Assembly (NCBI GenBank): GCA_016703425.1 | Contig: JADJCA010000030.1 | Location: 124,001-188,000, forward strand | Source: Myxococcales bacterium | GTDB taxonomy: Bacteria > Myxococcota_A > Polyangia > Polyangiales > Polyangiaceae | Direction of reading: 5' to 3' | Length of the DNA stretch: 64,000 bases | Part shown: piece by piece, positions 36,904 to 44,353 of the stretch | How the letters are laid out: the number at the start of each line of letters is the position of its first letter | How positions within the stretch are numbered: position 1 is the stretch's first letter | The notes under the pieces: model-generated | Database searches by the model: none | Told to the model about the DNA's origin: nothing | The model's input: only the letters and a program-made list of their open reading frames with translations | Position numbers and translations under genes: made by a program

Positions 36904-37038
36904 GGCGCTTCTCCCTTTGCGTCGAGCCGATGCGGCTCGAGGTGTTCGCAGCAAGGTGTGTGCCGCGCTCTTGGGGTACAGCGGCGCGCTTGTTGCGTCA
37001 CGCGGTGGGCCAAGCGCAGCGCTCGGCAGGGAGCGTTC

Positions 37039-37563
37039 ATGCGGTACGGCCTCGCAGGATTTGTGTTCGCCTTCGCGGTGCTCACGCCATGGAGCGAAGC
37101 CCTGGCGGACGACGACGGTGGCGACACGGCGGCCATGGCCGCGAACCGAGGCTTCTTGCTCGGTCTCGCTCCAACGTTGCTCTTGCCGATGCGCTCCGGC
37201 GGACCCCTCGGCGGAGGCCTTGGGCTCGAAGGCCGCTACGGGCTTCGCGCGGGCCCGACAGTGCTCGCCCCGGGGGGCTTGCTCGCTGGCTACGGCATTT
37301 CGGGCCGATTCATCGGCCTGGCCATGCCCACGTTTCGAGTGACCCTCCCCGTGGGTCCGTTCGCACCCTTCGGCGTCTTCGGCATCGGCTTCGGCGGTAT
37401 GTCCAATCCCGGCGAGTCCGGGCTCGCGTGGCTCGGTGGTGGCGGTCTGATGGTTCACTTCGGTCGCGTGTTCGCCATCGGCGCCGAGGCTACGTATCAA
37501 ACCATCACGGGCACGGAGTTTCATTCGGTCGCGATCGGACCGGCGATCGCCTTCGGCGGATGA
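37039..37563 (+). CDS. Exported glycine-rich barrel-like protein
   Basis: 174 aa. Signal peptide ending ALADDD. The mature part alternates short strands with Gly-rich turns (LLGLAPTLLLPMRSGG, GYGISGRFIGLAMPTFRVTLP, GVFGIGFGGMSNPG), consistent with a small outer-membrane barrel. A GGCAGGGAG box precedes ATG 37039. Its stop TGA overlaps ATG 37560 of the AsmA-like gene. Confidence 0.65.
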   Translation: MRYGLAGFVFAFAVLTPWSEALADDDGGDTAAMAANRGFLLGLAPTLLLPMRSGGPLGGGLGLEGRYGLRAGPTVLAPGGLLAGYGISGRFIGLAMPTFRVTLPVGPFAPFGVFGIGFGGMSNPGESGLAWLGGGGLMVHFGRVFAIGAEATYQTITGTEFHSVAIGPAIAFGG

Positions 37564-39503
37564 GCGCGCTACCGCGACGCTCTTCTCGTTTTGCAAAAGC
37601 GAGAGGCAAATCGCGAACGCCGCCGCGGGCTGTGGCGACGCGGCATCGACCGGCACCGGACCTCGCGATACCGGGGCGCGCTTTCGTCCTGTTCGTCCTG
37701 AAATGGTGCAGCGTTGCCTTCGCGACCAGCTACGCCCTCTACCTCGTTGCGCTGAATCTCGCCTTCGGCCTCGTTCATCAGGTCGGATTGCCGGAGGCCG
37801 TTGTCGTGAGCTACCGCTCAGCCCGGTCCTTTTGGCCCGGACAGGTCCGCGCCAACGACCTTCGTCTTGTCGGCACCGACAGTCACGTCGAGTGGCAGCT
37901 CGACATTGAGCGCGTTAGCTTTCGCTGGTCCCCGACGGCGCTCCTTCAGCGACGCTTTCACGCCTGGCAAGTGGAGGCGACCGGCGTGACCATGCGGATG
38001 CGGATGAAGCTCGACGCCGCCTTCGCCACGCCAGCGGTCCTCGCGCTCCTCCCGCCCATCGAGGGCATCGCCTCGGCGCCCATCAAGCCGGCCGTCCCCT
38101 CGGCGCCGATCCCCGATGACGAATACGATCTGTGGTCGGTCCGACTCGACGACGTCGACGCCCATGAGGTCCGCGAGGTTTGGCTCGACGCGTATCGCTT
38201 CACCGGCCAGGCGCACCTCATGGGCGGCTTCTCGCTCCGCCCGGTCCGTCTCGCCCACGTCGGGCCGGCGACCATCGAGGTGAAGCGGGGTGAGCTTCGC
38301 GTGGGGCGCGAGTTGGCGTTCGAGGGGCTCTCGGGCCGTGTGGATGGCCTCGTCGCGCCGTTCGACCCGCGCGAGGTTCATGGCGCCGAGGCCCTTCGGC
38401 TCGTCTCGGCGTCGTCCTGGCTGCGGGGCCGCGTTTCGAGCGTGCGCTTCGTTAACCACTTCGTTGACGGCCGACACTTCGACGGCGGCGCCGGCGACGG
38501 GGTGCTCGAAGCCTACGTGCAGAGCGGTGTCGTGGCGGAGCCGAGTCACGCGGAGCTCCGCCTCGTGCGTGCACGGCTCGCGGCCGGGGAGCAACGCGCG
38601 ATCGGGTCCGTCGTCGCGGCGGTGGACGTCGAGCGCGAGCGTCTCCAGCTCAGGGCCGCCGTCGCCGACGCCGAGGTCACGACGACGAGAGGGACCGACG
38701 CGCAGGCGATCCTGATGCTTGCTCCCGTGCTCACCTTCACCGCAGCGTCGAACGAGCTGGATCTCGTTCGGCCCTTCGGTGACGCCTGGGGAACGGCCGA
38801 CGTTCCGGGTGTGGACATTCCGGACCTCAGTGCGTGGCGCCCGCACGTGGACGAGAGCGGCCTCCTTCTCCTCGGCGGAAGCGTTCACGGGCGGGGGTCG
38901 TTTCGTGGGTCGTGGCCCAAGCGGAGCGGTGACGGGGCTCTCTCTCTCGAGGCCGAGCGGTTGACCGTGGGCGTGGCGACGCTCCGTGCGCGTGGCCGCG
39001 CCCGCGTCACGCTCGCTCTCGAGAAGCTCGACCTCGGAGCGCAGAACGCCGATCTATCCGGCTCCGAGGTCGAATTGCGCGAGGTCATTCTGTCGACTGA
39101 CCCCAAGGCGGCTCCGTGGTGGGGTTCGGTCAAGCTCGGCGCCGCCCGACTCTCGTGGGTGCACCCAGAGCGCCTCCAGGCCGCGTTTGCCTTGCGAGCC
39201 AAGGACGGTCGGCCCGTCCTTCGCGAGCTGATGCCAGGCGTGCTCGCCGACCTCATCGGTCTAGACGGCCTGAGTGGTCGCGGAACGTTGGCTGCTGGCC
39301 CGTCCTTCGTCGACGTGACCGGAGCCCACGTTCAGGGCGGGGGCTGGCAGGTCGAGGGTCGGTTCCGCCAGCATGGCCGCTCGCGTCATGCGCTGGCGCT
39401 GGCCACCTCGCGTTTCATGAACGTCGGCTTGCGACTTGATGACGAGGCGAGCTCCGTGAAGCTGTTCGTCGGTGACGACTGGCTGCGTCGAATGGACCGT
39501 TGA
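37560..39503 (+). CDS. AsmA/DUF748-like envelope protein
   Basis: 647 aa. A basic N-terminus and one membrane helix (about 45-70, VLKWCSVAFATSYALYLVALNLAFGLV), then about 570 residues of strand-rich periplasmic sequence with repeating units such as VVSYRSARSFWPGQVRANDLRLVGT and VWLDAYRFTGQAHLMGGFSLRP. This is the layout of AsmA-like/TamB-like envelope proteins that bridge or transfer lipids across the periplasm. It is a structural inference, without a strong motif. It overlaps the barrel gene by four bases. Confidence 0.6.
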   Translation: MSALPRRSSRFAKARGKSRTPPRAVATRHRPAPDLAIPGRAFVLFVLKWCSVAFATSYALYLVALNLAFGLVHQVGLPEAVVVSYRSARSFWPGQVRANDLRLVGTDSHVEWQLDIERVSFRWSPTALLQRRFHAWQVEATGVTMRMRMKLDAAFATPAVLALLPPIEGIASAPIKPAVPSAPIPDDEYDLWSVRLDDVDAHEVREVWLDAYRFTGQAHLMGGFSLRPVRLAHVGPATIEVKRGELRVGRELAFEGLSGRVDGLVAPFDPREVHGAEALRLVSASSWLRGRVSSVRFVNHFVDGRHFDGGAGDGVLEAYVQSGVVAEPSHAELRLVRARLAAGEQRAIGSVVAAVDVERERLQLRAAVADAEVTTTRGTDAQAILMLAPVLTFTAASNELDLVRPFGDAWGTADVPGVDIPDLSAWRPHVDESGLLLLGGSVHGRGSFRGSWPKRSGDGALSLEAERLTVGVATLRARGRARVTLALEKLDLGAQNADLSGSEVELREVILSTDPKAAPWWGSVKLGAARLSWVHPERLQAAFALRAKDGRPVLRELMPGVLADLIGLDGLSGRGTLAAGPSFVDVTGAHVQGGGWQVEGRFRQHGRSRHALALATSRFMNVGLRLDDEASSVKLFVGDDWLRRMDR

Positions 39504-39574
39504 GATGGGCGAGGCGGCCTCAGGCCCCGCGCTTGCACGCCTGAGTCCGAGTACGTACCTAGAGGAGGATCCCC

Positions 39575-39769
39575 ATGAAGTTCTGGACGCTCGCATCGCT
39601 CACGCTTTCACTCTCCGCCATGACCCAGCTCGGCTGCGTTCGCGACGACAACCGGTTTCCCGTCGGACGGGCCGAGACGACGAGCGGAATCGTCTGCCCT
39701 TCTGGGCAGGAGCCGAGTCGGAACGGTCAGGATTGCGTGGACGTCACTCCCATGACCGAGTTCCCCTGA
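39575..39769 (+). CDS. Small lipoprotein
   Basis: 64 aa with AGAGGAGG at ideal distance before ATG 39575. Signal peptide ends in lipobox QLGC (Cys21). Mature part is short with two more cysteines (CPSGQ and DCVDV) and no recognised motif. The hairpin at 39782 follows. A clear ribosome-binding site and export signal support it being real. Confidence 0.75.
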   Translation: MKFWTLASLTLSLSAMTQLGCVRDDNRFPVGRAETTSGIVCPSGQEPSRNGQDCVDVTPMTEFP

Positions 39770-39781
39770 GCTCGAACATCC

Positions 39782-39814
39782 GGCGCGGCGGCTGCTACAG
39801 GGCGCCGCTGCGCC
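39782..39814 (+). terminator. GC hairpin downstream of small lipoprotein
   Basis: An 11-bp stem (GGCGCGGCGGC / GCCGCTGCGCC, one G-T wobble) with an 11-nt loop starts 13 bp after the lipoprotein stop. No T run follows, so it is not a standard intrinsic terminator, but it is the only strong structure before the next gene. Another inverted repeat (gcgcgccc 39850-39857 / gggcgcgc 39876-39883) lies after it. Confidence 0.4.
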
Positions 39815-39940
39815 AGCATCGCTGCCGCTAAGGAAAGGGAAAGGGGGCGGCGCGCCCGGTGCCGGAAAAAGAGAAGGGCGCGCAGCAGAGAGCATGCGCG
39901 CCCGAGTCGAGCGAGAGGGCGAGAGGCGGGCGGAGGCGGC

Positions 39941-40255
39941 TCAGGGCCCCTTCGCTGCGTCTCTCGTCTTGTGGACCACCTTGCTGACGAGCTGCTTCGC
40001 GCGGTGCGCGACCTTCTGCACCACCTCTTCGGCTGAGTGCAGGACCTTCGTCGTCGCCTCGCTCACGGCGTGCGTCGCCTCCTCCGCCGTCTCCGCGATC
40101 CCGTGCTCCGCTCTCTCGGCGGCCAGTTCCAGGTCCGCGGCCGTGACGTTGGCCCTCTCGCCGACGCGTTCTTTTGCGCGCTTCGCTTTGGCGACGAGCC
40201 CCTTGGCCGAAGCGGCCGCGTCATCAATTTTGGAGTTCATGTTCTTTGTTCCCAT
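39941..40255 (-). CDS. Small helical Ala/Lys/Glu-rich protein (LEA- or apolipoprotein-like)
   Basis: 104 aa. AGGAAGG lies 8 nt before ATG 40255, which decides the start against GTG 40264. The whole protein is a helix-forming, Ala/Lys/Glu/Val-rich sequence with heptad-like repeats (KIDDAAASAKGLVAKAKRAKER, ATHAVSEATTKVLHSAEEV), typical of LEA-like or CsbD-type stress proteins. No catalytic residues. It is next to the hemerythrin gene on the same strand. Confidence 0.7.
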   Translation of the reverse strand: MGTKNMNSKIDDAAASAKGLVAKAKRAKERVGERANVTAADLELAAERAEHGIAETAEEATHAVSEATTKVLHSAEEVVQKVAHRAKQLVSKVVHKTRDAAKGP

Positions 40256-40317
40256 GGTGTTCACCTTCCTGTTCGTGCAGTTCTGAGCGGGCGATGACCC
40301 GCACTACCGATCGAGGC

Positions 40318-41013
40318 TCATCTCGACGTCGATGGCGACGCTCGGGAGCGCGGTGGCGATCGGTAGGCCACCTCGTCCTCGCGCGCCGTGTGGGCGCGGA
40401 GGGCGTCCATGAGACCGTCCATGGCGCTGGCGCCCACGACCTGCGACGCCACGTCGAGCTTGAGCTCGCGAAGGAGCGCCCGCAGCTGCGCGTGTTCGCG
40501 CACCAGCACGCGCACCTCGTCGGGGATGGTTCGCGCAAGCTCAGGGAACAAGTCCTCCTCCTCCGTCGCGAAGTGCGCGAGGAGCCGGTGCTCGAAGGTC
40601 ATCCAATGCTTGAAGACGTCGGGCCACAGTTCTTCGTCGACGCTCTGGCGTAGCCACGTGAAGTTTTGCTCGAGGCGTAGGTGATCACGTCGCAAGAGCC
40701 ATCCAGGTCCCGACGCTCCCGACGGGCGTGAGAGACGCGACGAGGCCACTTCGCTGGCCCCCATGTCGCCACCGCTGACGCCGATGGTCGCGTCGAGGGC
40801 GCGTGTTCGCGCCGAGACGCGCGCTTCGCCGTCTTCGAGCACCTTTCCTGCGAGCAGCCCCGCGAGACCGCCGAGCGTGCCGCCGGCGAGCGCGCCGGTC
40901 GGTCCCGCACCGAGCGCGCCCATGGCCGCGCCCGTGGCGGTGCCGAGCAGGCTAACGGTCATGGGCAAGGCGTGACGCGACGCAAAACCGGGAATCAGCG
41001 CTGTCGTTCGCAT
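40318..41013 (-). CDS. Hemerythrin-domain protein with N-terminal glycine-zipper segment
   Basis: 231 aa as annotated. Residues about 20-60 form a Gly/Ala-rich zipper helix (GTATGAAMGALGAGPTGALAGGTLGGLAG), which inserts in or sits on the membrane. From about 110 on is a hemerythrin HHE domain: RRDHLRLEQNF, FEHRLLAHFATEEEDLFPELA, VREHAQLRALL, LRAHTAREDEVAY. These His/Glu residues bind a diiron site that binds O2 or NO. The last 13 residues (RSPPRSR...) look out of frame; adding one G to the run at 40362 gives YPIATALPS and a stop at 40304. See findings. Confidence 0.8.
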   Translation of the reverse strand: MRTTALIPGFASRHALPMTVSLLGTATGAAMGALGAGPTGALAGGTLGGLAGLLAGKVLEDGEARVSARTRALDATIGVSGGDMGASEVASSRLSRPSGASGPGWLLRRDHLRLEQNFTWLRQSVDEELWPDVFKHWMTFEHRLLAHFATEEEDLFPELARTIPDEVRVLVREHAQLRALLRELKLDVASQVVGASAMDGLMDALRAHTAREDEVAYRSPPRSRASPSTSR

Positions 41014-41285
41014 AGGTTCTGTCCGCCGCGAGGCGCGGCTTCCTGCTCGAGCGCGGGACGACCCCGCGCTCTCACGTTCGCTCCAGCAAGGGGCCGGCCA
41101 ACGGACGCGCCGCTTTCGTCGGCGCGTTCGTCGCCCGTTTGGCGACGATGCGCGGCATCGAGCGAGGCGGCACGCGAAGTCCTTCGCAAGTTGCGCGTGC
41201 GGTCACGGCAATGCGCGAAGATCCAACGCGGCGGGTCGCGCGCTGTGACGAGTCCCTCGACGGCGCCGCGGAGCGGAAGTGGCGC

Positions 41286-42047
41286 CTACTCGAAGCGGCC
41301 GTGTCGCCCCTCGCCGCCGGCGAAGCGCGCGGCGCCGGCGCCAGCTTCGGCGTGGAGCGCCGGCGTGCCGCCGCGCCCCTCGGCGCGAAGCGCGGCGTCG
41401 AGGTCGAGGTCCCATTGATGGATGGCGCTCATGCGATCGGCGCGCATGCAGATTGCAGGAAAACTCGCGATCTCGAGGGCCAAGGCCTCCGCGGCCTCGC
41501 GCGCCGTGCCATCGGGCACCACGCGGTTGGCGAGGCCGATGGCGAGGGCCTCGCGCGCCCCGACGGGGCGGCCGGTGAGGATCATGTCCATGGCACGGCC
41601 GTGGCCGACGACGCGCGGCAGCCGCACCGTCCCGCCGTCGATGAGCGGCACGCCCCAACGACGACAGAAGACGCCGAAGACAGCGCTCTCGGCGGCGACC
41701 CTGAGATCGCACAGCAAGGACAGTTCGAGCCCGCCAGCGACGGCGTGACCTTCCACGGCGGCGATGAGCGGCTTCGAGAAGGTGCGGCGCGTCGGGCCGA
41801 GGGGACCGGGGCCGTCGGGATCGAGGTCGTTGAGGTTGCCCTCCGAGACCGCCTTGAGGTCGGCCCCGGCGCAAAACGTGCCGCCCTCTCCGTAGAGGAC
41901 GGCGACGCTCGCCCCTTCGTCGGCCTCGAACTCGTCCATCACCCGCGAGAGCGCGTGCGCGGTGGCGCGGTCGACGGCGTTCTTTCGCTCGGGCCGCGAG
42001 AGGACCACCGTGAAGACGGGCCCCTTCCGCTCGACGCGAAGGGTCAC
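41286..42047 (-). CDS. Enoyl-CoA hydratase/isomerase family protein
   Basis: 253 aa crotonase. It has CAGADLKAV (oxyanion hole), IAAVEGHAVAGGLELSLLCDLRVAA and GLANRVVP, all conserved. Substrate unknown. The start GTG 42047 overlaps the stop of the dehydrogenase gene (GTGA), so it belongs to the same operon. No threonine-pathway step needs it, so its neighbourhood may be coincidental or reflect branched-chain or propionate metabolism. Confidence 0.9.
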   Translation of the reverse strand: MTLRVERKGPVFTVVLSRPERKNAVDRATAHALSRVMDEFEADEGASVAVLYGEGGTFCAGADLKAVSEGNLNDLDPDGPGPLGPTRRTFSKPLIAAVEGHAVAGGLELSLLCDLRVAAESAVFGVFCRRWGVPLIDGGTVRLPRVVGHGRAMDMILTGRPVGAREALAIGLANRVVPDGTAREAAEALALEIASFPAICMRADRMSAIHQWDLDLDAALRAEGRGGTPALHAEAGAGAARFAGGEGRHGRFE

Positions 42048-43096
42048 GGCTTCGGTCCCGGCCTCGCGCTCTGCGTCCCGTAACGCGAGAGCACCGAGGG
42101 CACGAGGTATTCGTCGAAGGCGCGGTCAAAGTCGTAGTTGGCCTTGAAGTCCCAGTCGCGAGCCGCCCGCGAGTCGTCGAGATCTTCCGGCCAAGAGTCG
42201 ACGATCCGCGCGCGGGCGACGTCGGGCTCGTAGCTGATGTGCGCCCTCGGGAAGCTCTGCTTCACGCGCGCCGCGATCTGGCTCGCCGAAGCGCTGAAGC
42301 CGGCGATGTTGTACGCAGACTCCTTCAGGCGCTCGCGGTCGGCCTCCAGGAGCTGCATCAGCGCGTCGACGGCGTCGGGCATGATCATGAAGGGAATGCG
42401 CGCATCGGGGCCGACGAAGCATTTGTAGGCTTCGCCTCGTGCCGCCGAGTGGAGCATCTCGGGACCGAAGTCGCTGGTGCCGCCCGTCGGGACCGTCTCG
42501 GCGGAGATGAGGCCGGGGAAGCGCAGCGAGCGGAAGTCGAGGCGCGCCGCCGTCGAGAGGGCGCCCATCTGGCGGAAGAAGTTCGTGAAGTAGCGGCCCA
42601 GGTGCTCGCAGTAGAGCTTGTTGCAGCCGTACATCGTAATCGGCATGTTCCACTGCTCTTCTTGCACGCGGCCCACGCGCTTCTTCTCGTCGGTCGACGG
42701 AAGGCCGTAGACCGCGATGGAGCTCGGGAAGATGAACTTTACGGGCCGCCCGAGCCGTTGCGACTGAGCTTGCGACACGCGCAAGAGGTGGAGCGTACCT
42801 TCGACGTTGATCTGGTGCGCCAGCTCGGGATCGCGCTCGCCGCGCGTCGAGAGCAGCGCCGCCAGGTGGAAGACGACCTCGATCTCGTGGTGGGCTGCGA
42901 CCTGGTCGAGGAGGTACCGATCGAGGATGTTGCCGGCGTAGGTTTCGACGCAGTAGTGGCGGTACGCCTCGGGCAACGGCGTGAGGTCGACCGTGACGAC
43001 GCGGTAACGGTTGCCTTCACGGAGGCGGGGGAGGAGGGCGCGGCCAATCTCGCCATTGGCGCCGGTGACGAGAACGACGGGGGGATTGCTGCTCAT
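42044..43096 (-). CDS. tdh: SDR-type L-threonine 3-dehydrogenase (probable)
   Basis: 350 aa extended-SDR enzyme. N-terminal NAD-binding TGANGEIG (11-18), catalytic Tyr156 and Lys160 in YGCNK, Ser in FPSSIAVYG. These match the bacterial/eukaryotic SDR-type threonine dehydrogenases, which make 2-amino-3-ketobutyrate from threonine and NAD+. The function is supported by the divergent 2-amino-3-ketobutyrate ligase (kbl) 53 bp away. A generic sugar epimerase cannot be excluded from sequence alone. Confidence 0.8.
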   Translation of the reverse strand: MSSNPPVVLVTGANGEIGRALLPRLREGNRYRVVTVDLTPLPEAYRHYCVETYAGNILDRYLLDQVAAHHEIEVVFHLAALLSTRGERDPELAHQINVEGTLHLLRVSQAQSQRLGRPVKFIFPSSIAVYGLPSTDEKKRVGRVQEEQWNMPITMYGCNKLYCEHLGRYFTNFFRQMGALSTAARLDFRSLRFPGLISAETVPTGGTSDFGPEMLHSAARGEAYKCFVGPDARIPFMIMPDAVDALMQLLEADRERLKESAYNIAGFSASASQIAARVKQSFPRAHISYEPDVARARIVDSWPEDLDDSRAARDWDFKANYDFDRAFDEYLVPSVLSRYGTQSARPGPKP

Positions 43097-43149
43097 GGGC
43101 GGCGGCGAGGGTAACCCCGGGCGGGCCAGTTGCGCTATACAGTCCGCCC

Positions 43150-44349
43150 ATGTGGACGCGCGCAAAAGACATCTACCAAGCGAGCCTCGATGAAATCCGC
43201 GCCGGCGGCCTCACCAAATCGGAGCGAACGATCGTCGGGCCCCAGGGGGCCGAGATCGCCGTCGCCGACGGGGACAAGAAGAGCTCGGTCCTGAACTTCT
43301 GCGCCAACAACTACCTCGGACTGTCGTCGCATCCCGAGGTGCTAGCGGCGGCCCACCGGGCTCTCGAGACGCACGGCTACGGCATGAGCTCGGTGCGCTT
43401 CATTTGCGGGACGCAAGATCTCCACAAGCAGCTCGAGGCCGGCGTCTCGAAGTTCTTCGGCACCGACGACACGATCCTCTACAGCTCCTGCTTTGACGCC
43501 AACGGCGGCCTCTTCGAGACGCTGCTCGGGGAAGAGGACGCGATCATCTCGGACGCCCTCAACCACGCGTCGATCATCGACGGCATTCGTTTGTGCAAGG
43601 CCGAGCGTCACAGGTACCCGAACGGCGACATGGAGGCGCTCGAGGCGGCGCTTAAGGCGACACAAGGCAAGCGGCTCCGCCTCATCGCCACCGACGGCGT
43701 CTTCTCCATGGACGGCTACCTCGCGAAGCTCGACGTCGTCTGCGATCTCGCCGAGCGCTACGACGCGATGGTGATGGTCGACGACTCTCACGCGAGCGGC
43801 TTCATCGGCAAGACGGGACGCGGGACGCCGGAGCACTTCGGCGTTGCGTCGCGCGTCGACGTCATGACGTCGACCTTGGGGAAGGCGCTTGGCGGCGCCG
43901 CCGGCGGCTTTACCACGGGCAAGAAGGAGATCATCGAGCTCTTGCGCCAGCGCTCGCGGCCGTATCTCTTTTCCAATTCCATCCCGCCGGTCGTCGCTGG
44001 CGCGTCGCTCGCCGTTCTCGGCTTGCTCGGGAAGTCGACCGAGCTCCGTGATCGGGTGATGGCGAACGCGCTCCAGTTCCGCAAGGGCATGTCGGCAGCG
44101 GGCTTTGAGATCAAAGAGGGCATTCACCCCATCGTGCCGGTGATGCTCGGGGATGCCCGGCTCGCGCAGACGATGGCCGCGGAGCTGCTCGGCGAAGGCA
44201 TCTACGTCATCGGGTTCTCGTTCCCCGTGGTGCCCAAGGGACAGGCGCGCATCCGCGTGCAGCTCTCGGCGGACCACACGCCGGCGCAGATCGACCGCGC
44301 CATCGCGGCGTTCGCGAGGGTCGGCAAGAAGCTCGGCGTGGTGAAGTAG
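43150..44349 (+). CDS. kbl: Glycine C-acetyltransferase (2-amino-3-ketobutyrate CoA ligase)
   Basis: 399 aa PLP enzyme of the alpha-oxoamine synthase family, normal length. It shows NFCANNYLGLSSHPEV, DALNHASIIDGIRLCK, DDSHASGFIGKTGRGT (cofactor and substrate-binding), and TSTLGKALGGAAGG with Schiff-base Lys245. It converts 2-amino-3-ketobutyrate and CoA to glycine and acetyl-CoA. The divergent tdh gene completes the threonine-to-glycine route. 53 bp separate the two start codons and probably contain both promoters. Confidence 0.95.
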   Translation: MWTRAKDIYQASLDEIRAGGLTKSERTIVGPQGAEIAVADGDKKSSVLNFCANNYLGLSSHPEVLAAAHRALETHGYGMSSVRFICGTQDLHKQLEAGVSKFFGTDDTILYSSCFDANGGLFETLLGEEDAIISDALNHASIIDGIRLCKAERHRYPNGDMEALEAALKATQGKRLRLIATDGVFSMDGYLAKLDVVCDLAERYDAMVMVDDSHASGFIGKTGRGTPEHFGVASRVDVMTSTLGKALGGAAGGFTTGKKEIIELLRQRSRPYLFSNSIPPVVAGASLAVLGLLGKSTELRDRVMANALQFRKGMSAAGFEIKEGIHPIVPVMLGDARLAQTMAAELLGEGIYVIGFSFPVVPKGQARIRVQLSADHTPAQIDRAIAAFARVGKKLGVVK

Positions 44350-44353
44350 GGGA

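Noticed and set aside
39850..39883. Inverted repeat gcgcgccc/gggcgcgc as a terminator
   Set aside because: The loop is 18 nt and there is no clear T run in either direction; kept only as a mention with the hairpin at 39782.
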